Shown: positions 10,101 through 20,830 of the stretch, piece after piece
How the letters are laid out: the number at the start of each line of letters is the position of its first letter
Position numbering within the stretch: position 1 is the first letter of the stretch
DNA from: Phallusia fumigata
Lineage: Eukaryota; Chordata; Ascidiacea; Phlebobranchia; Ascidiidae
Direction: 5' to 3'
NCBI GenBank assembly: GCA_008931825.1
Contig: QXVZ01015451.1
Location: 1 to 21,512 of the forward strand
Length of the DNA: 21,512 nt
Position numbers and translations under genes: made by a program
Notes under the pieces: generated by a model
The model's database searches: none
Told to the model about the DNA's origin: nothing
The model's input: the letters and a program-made list of their open reading frames with translations, nothing else

Positions 10101-10911
10101 AATAATTCCATTTCGTAGCTTTTTGTTGTTTCTTATAAATATCACTTTAATAATAAGCGTCTTTACTTAATTCTAATATCTGGTGCGTCGAACGTACAAC
10201 TAATTTTTCCAAAGGCGTTGCTTCAAGAATGGTTTTAGAAACACTTTATTACGAGATTGGTGTTATTGCAGAAACATTGGTTTCAAAACACTTACTGGAA
10301 TGCGTTGGGCATCCGAGAACCTCCCAGACAACTTTTTCTACGCTACAGCCGACGACGACTTCATGTTAAACCACGGCGAATTACATGATGTGATCGAAGT
10401 CTACAAGGCCAATGGCGCAGATCCGTTTCCAATCATCTGCGGGTTCGGAATGTTCGAGGACGCGCCGCCGTTAAGGGATCCTCAGAGCAAGTGGTATGTT
10501 AATGAAGAGGAGTACAGCAACGACACTTATCCGAAATTCTGCCTTGGTGGCATGTACACCATGCCAGTGAGCCTTGTTCGCCGCTTATGGGCGGTAGGAA
10601 AATTTCGTCGTCCAATGAGGGTAGACGATGTGTGGATTACAGGCATTCTTCGAGAGGAAATCGGGCTTCCGGCCTCTCTGGTGGTGAAGCCTTCGAGCAA
10701 AATCGCCGAACACTTGGACAATTACAAAAACATACCGTTTCGCGGGATACGCCTCTACATGCGTGCACAGTGGATTGAGATTTACAAACTGTTCAGGCAT
10801 AAGCCCATGTGCGTACGACCTTATGTTTATTTTCCTGCCTCGCGGTCAAACAAAACTGGAACAATGGAAGCCGCCGAAAGTGTAAAATCTCCAAATGCTG
10901 AACTCAACTGA
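7170..10911 (+). CDS. GT31 beta-1,3-galactosyltransferase-like type II membrane enzyme (first paralogue), four exons
   Basis: Exons 7170-7288, 8861-8979, 9484-9730 and 10272-10911 join in frame (1125 nt, 374 residues). The first ATG follows an in-frame TAA at 7116. Residues 1-40 form a short basic tail (MRKEPKWLKR) and a signal anchor, giving a type II Golgi topology. The catalytic domain has the ordered motifs of Pfam Galactosyl_T: RRELLRRTW (98-106), TTVFVVGE (118-125), REEKDRYRDIL then DDYTNIGFKT (143-168), the metal- and donor-binding ADDDF with DDD at 189-191, YPKFCLGG (248-255) and RVDDVWITG (278-286). The family transfers a sugar from a UDP donor in beta-1,3 linkage; donor (Gal or GlcNAc) and acceptor cannot be read from the sequence. 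Sequons include NIS, NFT, NDT and NKT. An alternative acceptor at 8810 would add 17 residues in frame. A tail of about 35 residues after the last conserved block is longer than in the second copy. Confidence 0.87.
7289..8860. other. First intron of the first GT31 gene
   Basis: This 1572-bp phase-2 intron starts GTAAGA and ends GTTTTTAG. It contains a minus-strand ORF (7630-7974), a short direct repeat of AGAGA-AAAACGGAGAC near 8481 and 8506, and a second good acceptor ending at 8809 (see findings). Confidence 0.65.
7630..7974 (-). CDS. Uncertain minus-strand ORF inside the intron, unidentified
   Basis: The 114-codon frame has no ATG at its nominal start (GTG). It contains a hydrophobic stretch (LYLFILGQYIACVLIVCTW) followed by a basic, cysteine-containing segment (TECENPYRINECPV, IIYPNHKC). 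Its composition is more protein-like than that of neighbouring frames, and it could be an exon or a gene fragment. I recognise no family and see no supporting splice sites. Confidence 0.15.
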   Translation of the reverse strand: MSTKYYNTSDVAFYERKANRRKHSKTHLYLFILGQYIACVLIVCTWKHDKKCVKVLKCFAPKKVEGRIAIHYLRTPGLKHLETECENPYRINECPVKTPQYDNQANIIYPNHKC

Positions 10912-12415
10912 ACCCTTGTAACCAAGCGTCACGCGCACATCTTTGTTTGCAAGCTAGTTGAATATGACTCGTTAAAAGCTTTGAACTTTGGACAAGCTGA
11001 TCGCGACACAGCAAGTACACGCACCGAACACGGTTTTCTCAATTACCCTGTTGCTGGCGACGGTACATTGGTCTGCCAACACGATTAAGGAAAGTGAAAT
11101 TTTTTAGGTAATGAACAGTTGTGGGAAATTAACGCTAAAAGGCGATTTAGTGTTAAAATCGAAAAGTGTTTGCTTTTCATTTCATGCTCGAGTGATGTCG
11201 CCCCGCCTGGCAAAACATGACAAGGCAGATCGACCGTCAGTCGAGCGAGGCAGAAGCAAAAGACACAAGTAAAGGGCAGATTTCATTATCTTTATCGATT
11301 TGCGAGAACGAACGAGCAAGTTTCTCTGATTTGTCATTCGCGTGTTACAATGCCTTTCAAGCGTTCAATATGGATTTATTTTGTTAATGTCATCGAAAGT
11401 CAATGTTAAAAGTAAAAGGACATTGTTCACAACTTCACAACAACACATTTACTGTAACCGACAGGCAATGTTTTAGGCGTACATCTGTTTGCTGTAAAGG
11501 CGTTAAGATTTAAATATCATTTGCTCAGTGCAGGAAGGCTATTTGCAAAAACCACGCGAAAACTGTTTGTTCGCGTGACGTTCATCAACGGTTCAGTCGG
11601 CACGACGGATGTATAGATTAGAAAACATTCATTGCACTTGGTGTACAAACAACCGGTAAACGACCTCTGTTTTAATCAACCCACGCCAACACAGTATAAA
11701 TTAGGTTGGTCTAGTAAAGGCCGTTTGAACTCGTGAACAGGAAGGGTGCTGTTTTAAGGTGCGCTTACTCAGGCGTGACACACAAAGCACCTGCCAGCAC
11801 AAAGCGCGCAGTAAAACACGCCAGAACGGCGGCGAAGGGCTAATTGGAACTTGCAGGCGCAGCGCTACAGGTCAGTGACGCATGTGTGGTGAAAGGAACC
11901 GTTGCGCAACTTACGCCTGACAGCAGCCTTCGAATCAGACAGAGTTACCAGTTGCAGTGACTGCAGTTGTTGCTATGCCAGCGTTGTGACGTTTTCTGTT
12001 GTTGTATGTTTGTGTACATGCATGAGTAATGGGTAGGTGCACTGGCAACCTTTGTAACCGTATGCGAGTGACACGAATTCTGAGGTTTTGTTGTTAGCAG
12101 AACAGTGCGCGCGTTTACTGTGTTACAAGTTCCAATCAGTTCTTCAGTCTCATGTCTCGCATTAGCGTTGGATGTTTTATCTCTTACGTCAACGTTGTCG
12201 TTCGTCGGTTGGTTAAAGCAGCTAAGGCTACGCCCTAATTAAATTCTCGAATGTATTTACCATCCTGCAGGGCATATCTCAGTCTAGTGTGCGGTACCTG
12301 GTTCTCAGTTCCAGACCAAACTAAGTAAACAGGCTTGAGGATTTTGCTACTCAAGCCAAAGAGGATGTTGCATACAAGTCCGTTATGACTATCAGCTGGC
12401 AGTAAGCAAACGAAC
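10912..12415. other. Intergenic region between the two GT31 genes
   Basis: About 1.5 kb, more GC-rich around 11760-11960 than the introns. It should hold the 3' UTR of the first enzyme gene and the promoter of the second. I see no canonical AATAAA in the first 600 bp and no coding frame. A 14-bp inverted pair, CTAATTGGAACTTG (11840-11853) and CAAGTTCCAATCAG (12126-12139), matches at 13 of 14 positions. Confidence 0.55.
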
Positions 12416-15400
12416 ATGCCACTCAATTCAAGACGCAGAAGGTGAGTGGTTATGTTAATCAATCAAATCTGACGTAATATCTGACGTTTTTGTTACAGGC
12501 GCCGTCGCAGTGACTTGTACCAACAACACATGCACCCTTCTGACTGGCAAATTTTCAAAGTTTATCTTATCCTGGTGTCAACCTCGCTACTTGGCTGTTA
12601 TGGTTTGATCAGCTACGTCGTCAGTTCACAGTAGGTTTCCTATGTCTTCACAATTGCTCGAGTATCCCTATATTTATTCGTCATCTGGCATAGGAAGTTC
12701 ATTGCGGGGACAAGAGCGTGTTTTGTCTGGCGTTGGGTCGGGCATGCTAAACACTGATTTTGTATCCGGTTTATGTCAATGTAATGTTTACAGAAAAGAA
12801 GTTCGTTTCAATCTTTTGCTTTAACAGCTGCTAACTGTTAACTATATTTCTTAAGCCCAAAGTAATTCGTACAGCAGTGTTATCTCGCTTCCTTTTGTGA
12901 TGAATGGTAAACCGTAGCTCAACCGTCATTGTGGCACGATCCAGGATACTGATATCTTATTACGAAGCCTGAAAGCAATTGTGCCAGGCAGAACCATCGA
13001 TCCTTTAGCTTTGTGTCATGCGCGACCAGCCCTGGTTTTCAAAAACAAGCTTGCTGTTTTGCTTACGAAATCGATAAGGCTTTCTGAATTCTTTCTAGTT
13101 CCACGTCGTTGCTTTGGAAAATATATATTTTTTGCACAGTAGTAAAATTTACAAATTGAGAAAACTAAAAACATGTACTTTTGTATGCTGTTTTGAGAGC
13201 GGAAAAACGCTTGAAGGTCATTGGGCAAAAATTACAGCAAGTCAATTTAATGTTTGCGAAACAGTTAGAGTGCTGCACCAGTGCTGGGATGTTGTGATTC
13301 CCGCATAAAAACATTTGTAAGGCGCAGGATTTGTTTATGTTTGTTTGGCATTAATCACAAAGACTGGTTGTTGCATCACATACAACAACAACAACAACAA
13401 CATCCCTCGACGTAGGCCGACACGTTCGCATGGTTGCAGCTTCTTTTGTATGTAAGCCGCCCTTCCTGTCAATTGATTATCTTTCAACATAGTTGATCTG
13501 GAGAAAACGCCAACGCTTGTTTGATACAGAAGGTCATTGGGTGACTCTCAGTCGCAAGTAGATTTGTAGAGAACGTCACACAGCCGCTGGTATTTGTTTA
13601 CGATCACGTTGTTTAACAGTGCTCTCCTTGGTACTTTCTTTACGATTGTGTTAAACTGGAAGACGAATGGATAGAGTGTGAAAGCAAATCAGTGCCACTG
13701 TCCTTGTTGCATTTATTATTAAAGTGCTGGCGGCAGAAACGCGAACCAAACGGTGCCAAATTTACGAGCTAACGATGCACAAAATTTTGCGAATGACCTA
13801 CTCTACACAAGAGAGCATCTGTTGACATTTGTCCCATGAATCTACAAACCATGACGATTCACTTTTATATTTAGTCGAAGACAAACAATGGGCACTGGTG
13901 TGCTTAAAGTTGGCAGATGTTGGTTTTCTGGCACATGCAGATTGAAATACTACAGTATGTACATGTAATTACACCACGCACAGTCTGCGTATAAGGCTTC
14001 ATAACCCTAACTTTTCGCTGTGATGCAATTATGCGTGTTGTTAATGGTGGGCACGACAAAGGGCAAAACAGCATTTCTGTTGTGTGGTAAAACTGGCGGT
14101 AAGAACGTTTCCTGACAAAACTGTCAACAAGGCCTGGGATTTCCTGACAATTAACTCCCAACCCTTACAGCTGTAAAAAAACAGTCAATGGTAAAGTGGT
14201 GGCATAATTGAACGCGTGCTTGGGCTTACAGGCTAAACAATCGCCTCTGTTTTGTCACATAAACGAGAATTTCCTCCTCCGCATTAACGAGGGTATTGTG
14301 ACGTCAGATATAAACTGCATCATGTGAGCGCAATTCCTGAACTGTTGAACCGGCGTAACTTTAACAAGAAAGTGAGGGACACTTTTTTAGAGTGGTCTAA
14401 TACTGCTTCTTACATGTCAGTCTCCTACAAGTCAACTATTAACCGAATTTTACAAGCATTTTTTCTGGTGGTGAAACTCATAGGTTTAATGGTTTGGCCG
14501 CATGTTTGGCGAACGACCTGCTTTTTCTTCTGCAATTTTTTGACAAGTCTAAATCGGTTATGAAAACACCCTTAATTGGCATCCCCATAACAGCACCAAA
14601 GGCTTTTCCCCCAACGGTATTAGACCAAGTTACTGCGGGTTTATGCAGCAGGATTTTTGAACCTAGTTCTATCGTCAATACTTTCGTCGAGAAGTTTGAA
14701 GCATTGAACTTCAATTGTGCGTTATGTTTACCTTTCCGCAAGACTTGAGCACAAAAAATCCTACGCACTACGCCCGTACGTGCACGCTAGATTGCCAGCG
14801 AAGTGAAAAAACTATTCTGAATTACTCCAAACGTCCAAACGCTCCTTGCTATAAAGGTACTTTGGCGTTCTTCTTAAGTTGCCTTTTATCAATTATGTAC
14901 AAAAAAGCGAGAATGATGAAGACAAATATAAATTCGAAAATTAAAACATATTGATATGGATGGTTGTTCTCTGTTAAAGTTTGCATAGGTTTTACTACGT
15001 TAAGATACCAATGCTGGATTTCAACCGACTACTATGCAAGGCATGGGTTGAACTATTTCGAACGTTCTGAAAATAGTTTTTGGTTGATTTGGTAAAACAG
15101 CTGTGTACAGTGCGTTTAGTCTATTTCCATCTGCGCCTTGTCTTATTCCGTAATTACTGAAGGGGCTAGGGCAAAGCACTTTGCGTCTATTTTCCCATCA
15201 TTGCCTTTTGCATTTTTCATGCGAAAGCCGATCGGTTCTTGATATTTGACGAATTTAGTTCTGTGACGCCGAAATTTGATAGGTAAAGCTAAGGCATTCA
15301 ACTGGTCTTATGGTTTATTGGAAATGTTTTGTGAAAACATGAATTTTTTTTCCAGTTTTACGTGTTTTGTAATAGGGGATCTTCGTTTTGCCAGAAAAGT

Positions 15401-18400
15401 GTCTAATTTTCGGAAACTTAAGCTTTGCGGTAGGTAGTTTTTCCTTCCCATAAAGTTGCTCATGAGTCATGACTTTTTTGAAACCCTGAAATTTTCATTT
15501 AATAATTCACCTAATCTTTGAGAAGTCAACCAAAAAATCGAAGACATGTAATTATTACTACAAATTAAAACTACCTACTACCGCAACTGCGCAATCTTTG
15601 AGAAGTCAACCAAAAAATCGAAGACATGTAATTATTACTACAAATTAAAGCAGCTTACACTGAAAATTGTTTATGGATGTAAAAAGGGGGACGGCTAAAA
15701 ATGACTTTAAGTTGCCTTTCACATTACAATATTTCAACCATCTCTCCAGCAACGCGTACAGTTCATTCCCTTGTCCCAGTTAAACAGTCTTCCCTAGCTG
15801 GCACTTTCCGTGGAATAATCTCCTACGTAGCCTATGTTTGAAATAGATCTCGAAGCAGGTCGGACGAAATCAGAAACCAAAACGCTTTCTAGTTCCATTG
15901 TGTAGTAAACATTTTTTATTGAAAGATTCGCATGCCACTCTATTGAAACCTGAACCCGAAGGTCGTGTACGATCCATCGCGACGCCGCGCGCGGAATTTT
16001 CTGGAAAGCGTTTACCGCAAGACAAAACAATGGCTGAGAATTTCGGTTGCGTAAGCCGGACTGATTATTCGTTGCTAGACAACTGTTAAAAAAATGATTT
16101 TGAGCCAGCGTTGAGCATCCATTTTGTGAAAGTTTTTTGTAAGTTTTTAAACAAACAATGTGGTCTCAACGCGTTAAAATATTTGAAAGCTGTTCAAATT
16201 CGCTCCTTTTAACAACCTTTTACATGATTTCTTTAACTTCTATTAATGTCTACTAGTGTCTTTGCTATTTAGGTAACTTATAAAACGCTGTCGCGTTTAC
16301 GGCAGTTCGTGTGTAAAAAGTCGACATCGATTTTGGTAAATGGTTATCGATTGTTCCTTTGCCAAATACGTTGAACCTTTTCTGTTAATGCGCCTTGGAC
16401 CGTTTTATACGTTTGAACTCACTTATTTTCAGGCAAGCTTATGTTGATACACGGCTGTTGAATAATGAAAATGCGTAAGTGCCGTCCGCAAACATTTTCG
16501 TAGATGCAGTTTGACTGGTGACATCACAACCGATCCAATAACATTCGACAGATAACGTCAATTGCATTATGACGTGTATGTGGACTGGACTATTTCGTCC
16601 GTGCCTGGCTTGCATAACTTTTTGTGGGGGCAAACTATTTCTGGCTATCCAAACACTCACACCGTTTTATGTGTTTTCACACGTTTGTGTTGGCTGTCGC
16701 GTTTAAAGATTTTACAACCTTTTGCTGTCTGTCAAATAAAAAAGTACCAGCAACGCTTTAAAAAGGTACCAAACTTCTGCAAATAAAATAAATACATAAA
16801 AATTTTGACGGTTTATTGGTACAGTGGTAATATTAGTCTTCATGTATGTGTTTAACACCCATGTGGTTGCATTGCAAACCATTTGGGAGGGAATTCATAG
16901 CATTTGTGACGTAACAGTGCCTTTACGTCATTCAACTTGGGAAGTAATATGTAAAGAATTAATTCCGATATCCTGTTTCGATCCGTCAATGCCGTACAAC
17001 AGGAAAACAGGGATACGCATGTGGTAGAGTGTTGCAGTAAGCGAGGTAATTTGGCACTGTAGATGTTTTGTGCTAAAAGACCCTTTAACGTAAAACGGTT
17101 GCAAATGAAACCTGCATACTGCTTTTAGCATCTTTGTCTTTCTATGGTGACGTTTGTGTCAAAAACTAAAACAAATTTTCATTTACAAGTCTAGGTTCTT
17201 CAGCAAGCGCAAGTTCTGCTGACAATCAGTAAATAGGTTTTCCAAAAAATTGCGAGGTAATGCTGAAACCGACAGAGCTACTTTAGTCTCGCATGCAAGT
17301 GAAGATTTTTCGATTGCATTGTTTTGGGCTGGTGAAATCAATTATAGATATACGCTTTTCCAGGATGGCTCTCAGATTTCGAGGGCGAGTCATTTAATTA
17401 GTCCAAAAATGGTTTGCAGCCTTTATTTTACTTGCTTGTCCTGTTTGGCAAACTATTGATAACTTCACAGTCAATGCCCCGAACGGTTTTTAACGCGCTG
17501 CCAGTAAAGGCAGCTGAAAACATAATTTTTTACAACTGACATCTTTATTTACATTTACAGGCAAAATTTTGGTTGTGGGGCTTTCCTTCGTATCGATTAA
17601 TTGTTATCGATTACATGAAGCAGCAAATGGTTACAGTATTTATTGTTTTGCAGAAGATACAACGAAGCCCGCCTCCGTGAACTGGCAAACATCAATGCGA
17701 CCGACATAGAATACGTCACTGAACCTCAGTTAATTTTGCGCAACAACTGTCTTTCTGAACTTTGTCCAAGTGGAAAAAGTAAGGTTTTCTCGTTCTGCAC
17801 AAAATTATAACGAGATTTCTTAGATCTTGGAATATTTAAACTTTGTGCCTTTTATTATTATTACTTATTACGGACGAATAAAAAGTTCCAAAATCGGAAT
17901 AAAAGGGAAATGCACAAAAAAATTGGGAACCACTGCCATAAAAATACAACGAGTTTTCTTCAGTTCTTTGATTATTTTTAAACTTTGTGGCAGTTTCAAA
18001 TCAAAATTTCCGGCCTGTTTTGGCGATTAATTGCAAAAATAGGCGCTACGTTTGCTGTAGAATAAATAGAACTTTTCTCTTTGAACTTGACTTTTTTCTT
18101 GCAATATTACAAAATTTAAAATTATTGCACTAGACTCTATGTTTATTCTGTTGTGCTCTTTAGATGTTTCTTGGCACCTTGTTATATTTGTAAAATCGTC
18201 GGCGACCAACTCTCTTCATCGCGAAATCATTCGCCGCACGTGGGCGCGCTGGGGATTTGTTGACGGTGGCCATTTTTCTACTTTGTTTGTCGTCGGGCGG
18301 AACGACGATCCATACTCGTCTGAGATACTTAAGGAGGAAAAACGAAGATATGCCGATATTTTGCACTACGATGGCCCCGATGACTACAAGTAACCGCATT

Positions 18401-19898
18401 TTTGTAGTTGTTAGTAGTGAAGTTAGACTATTTAAAAATCCCTTATAGACATCTTTTCCCTAACGGAACATTGTGGCTTTACCCCAATATTCCTCTCTGT
18501 CTCTGCTTCAACCCAATGTGTCTTTTGCTTTCAGTGCAGTCGAATGTTAGGGGTATAGCATGACCATCATGAAGATGAAGGCATTGTCAGTACTTCCAAA
18601 ATCCCCGTAATACAATTATTTGTGCGGTTAAGCCTCCTGATCCAATCATTTACGCACTGTCGAACGCGATTTTCATGGATGATAATCGTTATATGTCAGA
18701 GAGCCGAACTGAACCGTCTGTATTCAGCACCTGTGGATAGCGTTGTTAAGGGTAAAAATTTTGGAGGATTTGGTTTAAACCAGGGTATCTCAACCCAGCA
18801 ACCGTCCGGCGTCCTAAGGGGGGCAAAAGAGGTCTTCACTAGAGAGCTGTAATATAAAGAAGTAAATCAACTGTTCAAACTTGTATATGTACTATTGATG
18901 AGAATGGGACAAGGGAAGGTTTAGAACCACTTGTTTCAAACCATACATTTCGCAACTAAACGTGCAGACGTGGCGTATGAATAAGAACATCTGCCGCTAT
19001 AAATTTCTGAACAAACAAGTATTGTTATAATCCGGCTTGTACTCCATAAACCGTCGCGATCAGCCTCGAAGCCCGTAAACTTGTGTTATATTTTCCTGGT
19101 CTCACGCAAGAATTTAAGTATGACCTTCGTTTACCCGTAAAAACACCAGAACCAATTGCAAACTCCTATTAAGTAGACTCGTTGTTCTCAGAATCACTGT
19201 AATAGATTGTTACTTCGTGATGCAAATTGTTAAATTTCAACCTATTTTTTGTAGCTGTACCCTTTTGCCATACGGGTTCAGCTGAAAAGCAAATATAGCT
19301 TTTTTCAACATGTTTAACATAGAATTGTTGCAGAAACATCGCTTTCAAGACTTTGGTCGGGATGCGTTGGGCGGTAGAACACCTGCCCAGTAACTATTAC
19401 TACGCGTCGGCGGACGACGATTTCCTTGTAAATCTCGCCAAGATGCAGGAAACAATAGACTCCTACCGGGACTTCATCGCCAAAAACGGCACGGACCTCT
19501 TTCCTATTATTTGCATGTTCGACGGCCGCGACGGCGCAAAGCCTTTTCGCGACAAGATCAGCAAGTGGTACATCTCAATGGAGGAGTACAGGTGGTCGGA
19601 ATACCCCAAGTTCTGCATGGGCGGGATGTACGTTACCTCTATGGCCATGGTCCGCGACCTTTGGGAAATTTCGCAGCACCATCGGCCGATGCGGGTCGAT
19701 GATGTTTGGATTACCGGCATTCTCCGCGAAAAACTTGGTGTGCCGGCGGATTTTGTCACTTTGCTTAGCAGCCCCGTCGCGCACCATTTTCTAGGTTTCA
19801 AGTTCAAGGAGGACCTGAAATCGCAAGGCACCATGATGCAAGAGGAATGGACGAAGCTGCTTGCTTTGTCTGAGAATAAAACCGTGTGCACTTGTTGA
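12416..19898 (+). CDS. GT31 beta-1,3-galactosyltransferase-like type II membrane enzyme (second paralogue), five exons
   Basis: Exons 12416-12441, 12499-12630, 17654-17778, 18164-18389 and 19334-19898 join in frame (1074 nt, 357 residues, stop TGA 19896-19898). An in-frame TGA at 12386 makes 12416 the first ATG. The cytoplasmic tail holds seven consecutive arginines (residues 6-12), followed by a signal anchor at about 27-50. Catalytic motifs run in order: HREIIRRTW (113-121), STLFVVGR (133-140), EEKRRYADIL then DDYKNIAFKT (152-176), ADDDF with DDD at 197-199, YPKFCMGG (260-267) and RVDDVWITG (290-298). Intron phases after the anchor exon (2, 1, 2) equal those of the first copy, so the two arose by tandem duplication. 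The 26-nt first coding exon, its 57-nt intron and the 5.0-kb second intron are peculiar to this copy. The last exon is visibly more GC-rich than the flanking introns. A Golgi location and beta-1,3 transfer follow from the family; the exact substrate is unknown. Confidence 0.87.
13383..13402 (+). repeat. (CAA)n microsatellite
   Basis: Six to seven uninterrupted CAA units lie in the large intron of the second GT31 gene. Confidence 0.85.
14299..14314 (+). promoter_or_regulatory. CRE palindrome next to a TATA-like box, intronic
   Basis: TGACGTCA (14299-14306) is followed 2 bp later by TATAAA (14309-14314). The spacing is closer than in typical CRE-driven promoters and no clear downstream gene is visible, so this may be chance. 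Confidence 0.25.
15425..15586. repeat. Inverted repeat bounding a MITE-like segment
   Basis: TTGCGGTAGGTAGTTTTT (15425-15442) faces AAAACTACCTACTACCGCAA (15567-15586). The arms are complementary apart from a 3-bp insertion. About 120 bp lie between them. This may be a small non-autonomous element whose right half was later duplicated. Confidence 0.5.
15513..15649 (+). repeat. Exact 57-bp direct repeat, 80-bp period
   Basis: Bases 15513-15569 recur without any difference at 15593-15649, separated by 23 bp that carry the right inverted arm. Complete identity in AT-rich intron sequence implies a recent duplication or an assembly artefact. Confidence 0.9.
17810..17991 (+). repeat. Diverged direct repeat in intron
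   Basis: ACGAGATTTCTT...TTTAAACTTTGTG at 17810-17848 resembles ACGAGTTTTCTT...TTTAAACTTTGTG at about 17949-17990. The copies are roughly 75% alike by eye. Between them lies TTGGGAACCACTG, a hAT-terminus-like sequence without a clear partner. Confidence 0.4.
18781..18933. mobile_element. hAT-like MITE in intron of the second GT31 gene
   Basis: The left end CAGGGTATCTCAACCC and right end AGGTTTAGAACCACTTG are imperfect inverted repeats of hAT type. The flanks GTTTAAAC (18773-18780) and TTTCAAAC (18934-18941) match at 6 of 8 positions as a target duplication. There is no coding capacity. Confidence 0.45.
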
Positions 19899-19981
19899 GT
19901 AAGGGCAAGTGTGCGTTCACCCAGTCAGTCCGTACTAAGGTTTTCGCTAGAAGCGTTGGTGTAATGTTGGCATTTTGTTAG

Positions 19982-19987
19982 AATAAA
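19982..19987 (+). promoter_or_regulatory. Poly(A) signal of the second GT31 gene
   Basis: AATAAA lies 84 bp after the stop at 19898, followed by T-rich sequence. This is the best-placed poly(A) signal in the window. Confidence 0.7.
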
Positions 19988-20655
19988 ATTCTGGATTTAT
20001 TCAAAAATTAAATTTTTAATGCGTTTTAATCCACCTTTTTAATGTCGACATACAATTCAAGTTTTCAACAGAATGAAGCGGATTACTGTTTAAGCAGAAC
20101 TGTGAAGACATTTTTTTGTTTTTGTTAGTGTTTTACTTGACCTATAGTGCTTATTTTTTTCAAATTCCTGAATGTTGTCGTGACGCTTCAGGATGAAACA
20201 AACGTCAATGGAACGTTACCGTCTGAATCTGCCGATCACTGCCATGGATCGAGTAATTTGAGGATTGTGACATTTCGAATGACGACTTTTTTATCAAAAA
20301 AATAGACTATTATAACAATTATACGTTCGAGTCAAAATCAGCAGGAGACGAAAGAAGCCTATGATTGTCAACTGCTGTTGTGTTTCACTTCTCTTTCCAC
20401 TCTCGACCTCAATGATACTTCCGACCATGACCTATCCTTGTCTTGACGAAAGTTGGAAAAAGTCAGATGGTTTCAAACACTGAAGTTTTAAAATAAAAGT
20501 GGATCGCCCGCACTTTGTGAATTTCACGTTGTTGCCATTGTTTGCGACATCGTTTCCGAATCTGCTTTAACCCAGTAGTCAACTGTTAAACTGAAATCGG
20601 AATCGCTTTCGAAAAGACGTCTGCGTGCGACACAGATTTGATTTATTGTGTAGAG

Positions 20656-20830
20656 CTGTGATTCTTGAAGTGTGGTCCGCCGTCCCATCATAGTGATCCG
20701 CGAAAAGATGACTTAAAACCATAAATCGCCTGTTCTGAGAACATGTTAGAATGGAATTCTGTTTAGTGGTGCTCAGAAAAAAATTCGAAGATGAAATGGT
20801 CCTTGGGCTAAAAAAGTTTGAGAAACACTG
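20656..20830. mobile_element. hAT-like MITE, 175 bp
   Basis: The left end CTGTGATTCTTGAAG faces the right end GTTTGAGAAACACTG as imperfect terminal inverted repeats. The flanks GTGTAGAG (20648-20655) and GTGCAGAG (20831-20838) form an 8-bp target duplication with one mismatch, as expected for hAT. The right 15 bp are identical to the right end of the element at 446-744, so the two belong to related families. Confidence 0.62.

Larger units (their letters stand above)
12631..17653. other. 5.0-kb second intron of the second GT31 gene
   Basis: The phase-2 intron runs from GTAGGT to TTTTGCAG. It holds a (CAA)n tract at 13383-13402, a CRE plus TATA-like pair near 14299, an inverted and direct repeat cluster at 15425-15649, and paired ATCGATT sites near 16326 and 17592. 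Frames of up to about 96 codons occur on both strands around 14478-14768, but none is recognisable. Confidence 0.7.

Noticed and set aside
14478..14768. Overlapping 79-96-codon frames on both strands in the large GT31 intron
   Set aside because: No recognisable domain, no splice-site support, and frames on both strands are about equally open, as chance would give.
19463..19891. 142-codon minus-strand frame opposite the last GT31 exon
   Set aside because: It is the antisense shadow of the GC-rich conserved catalytic exon.
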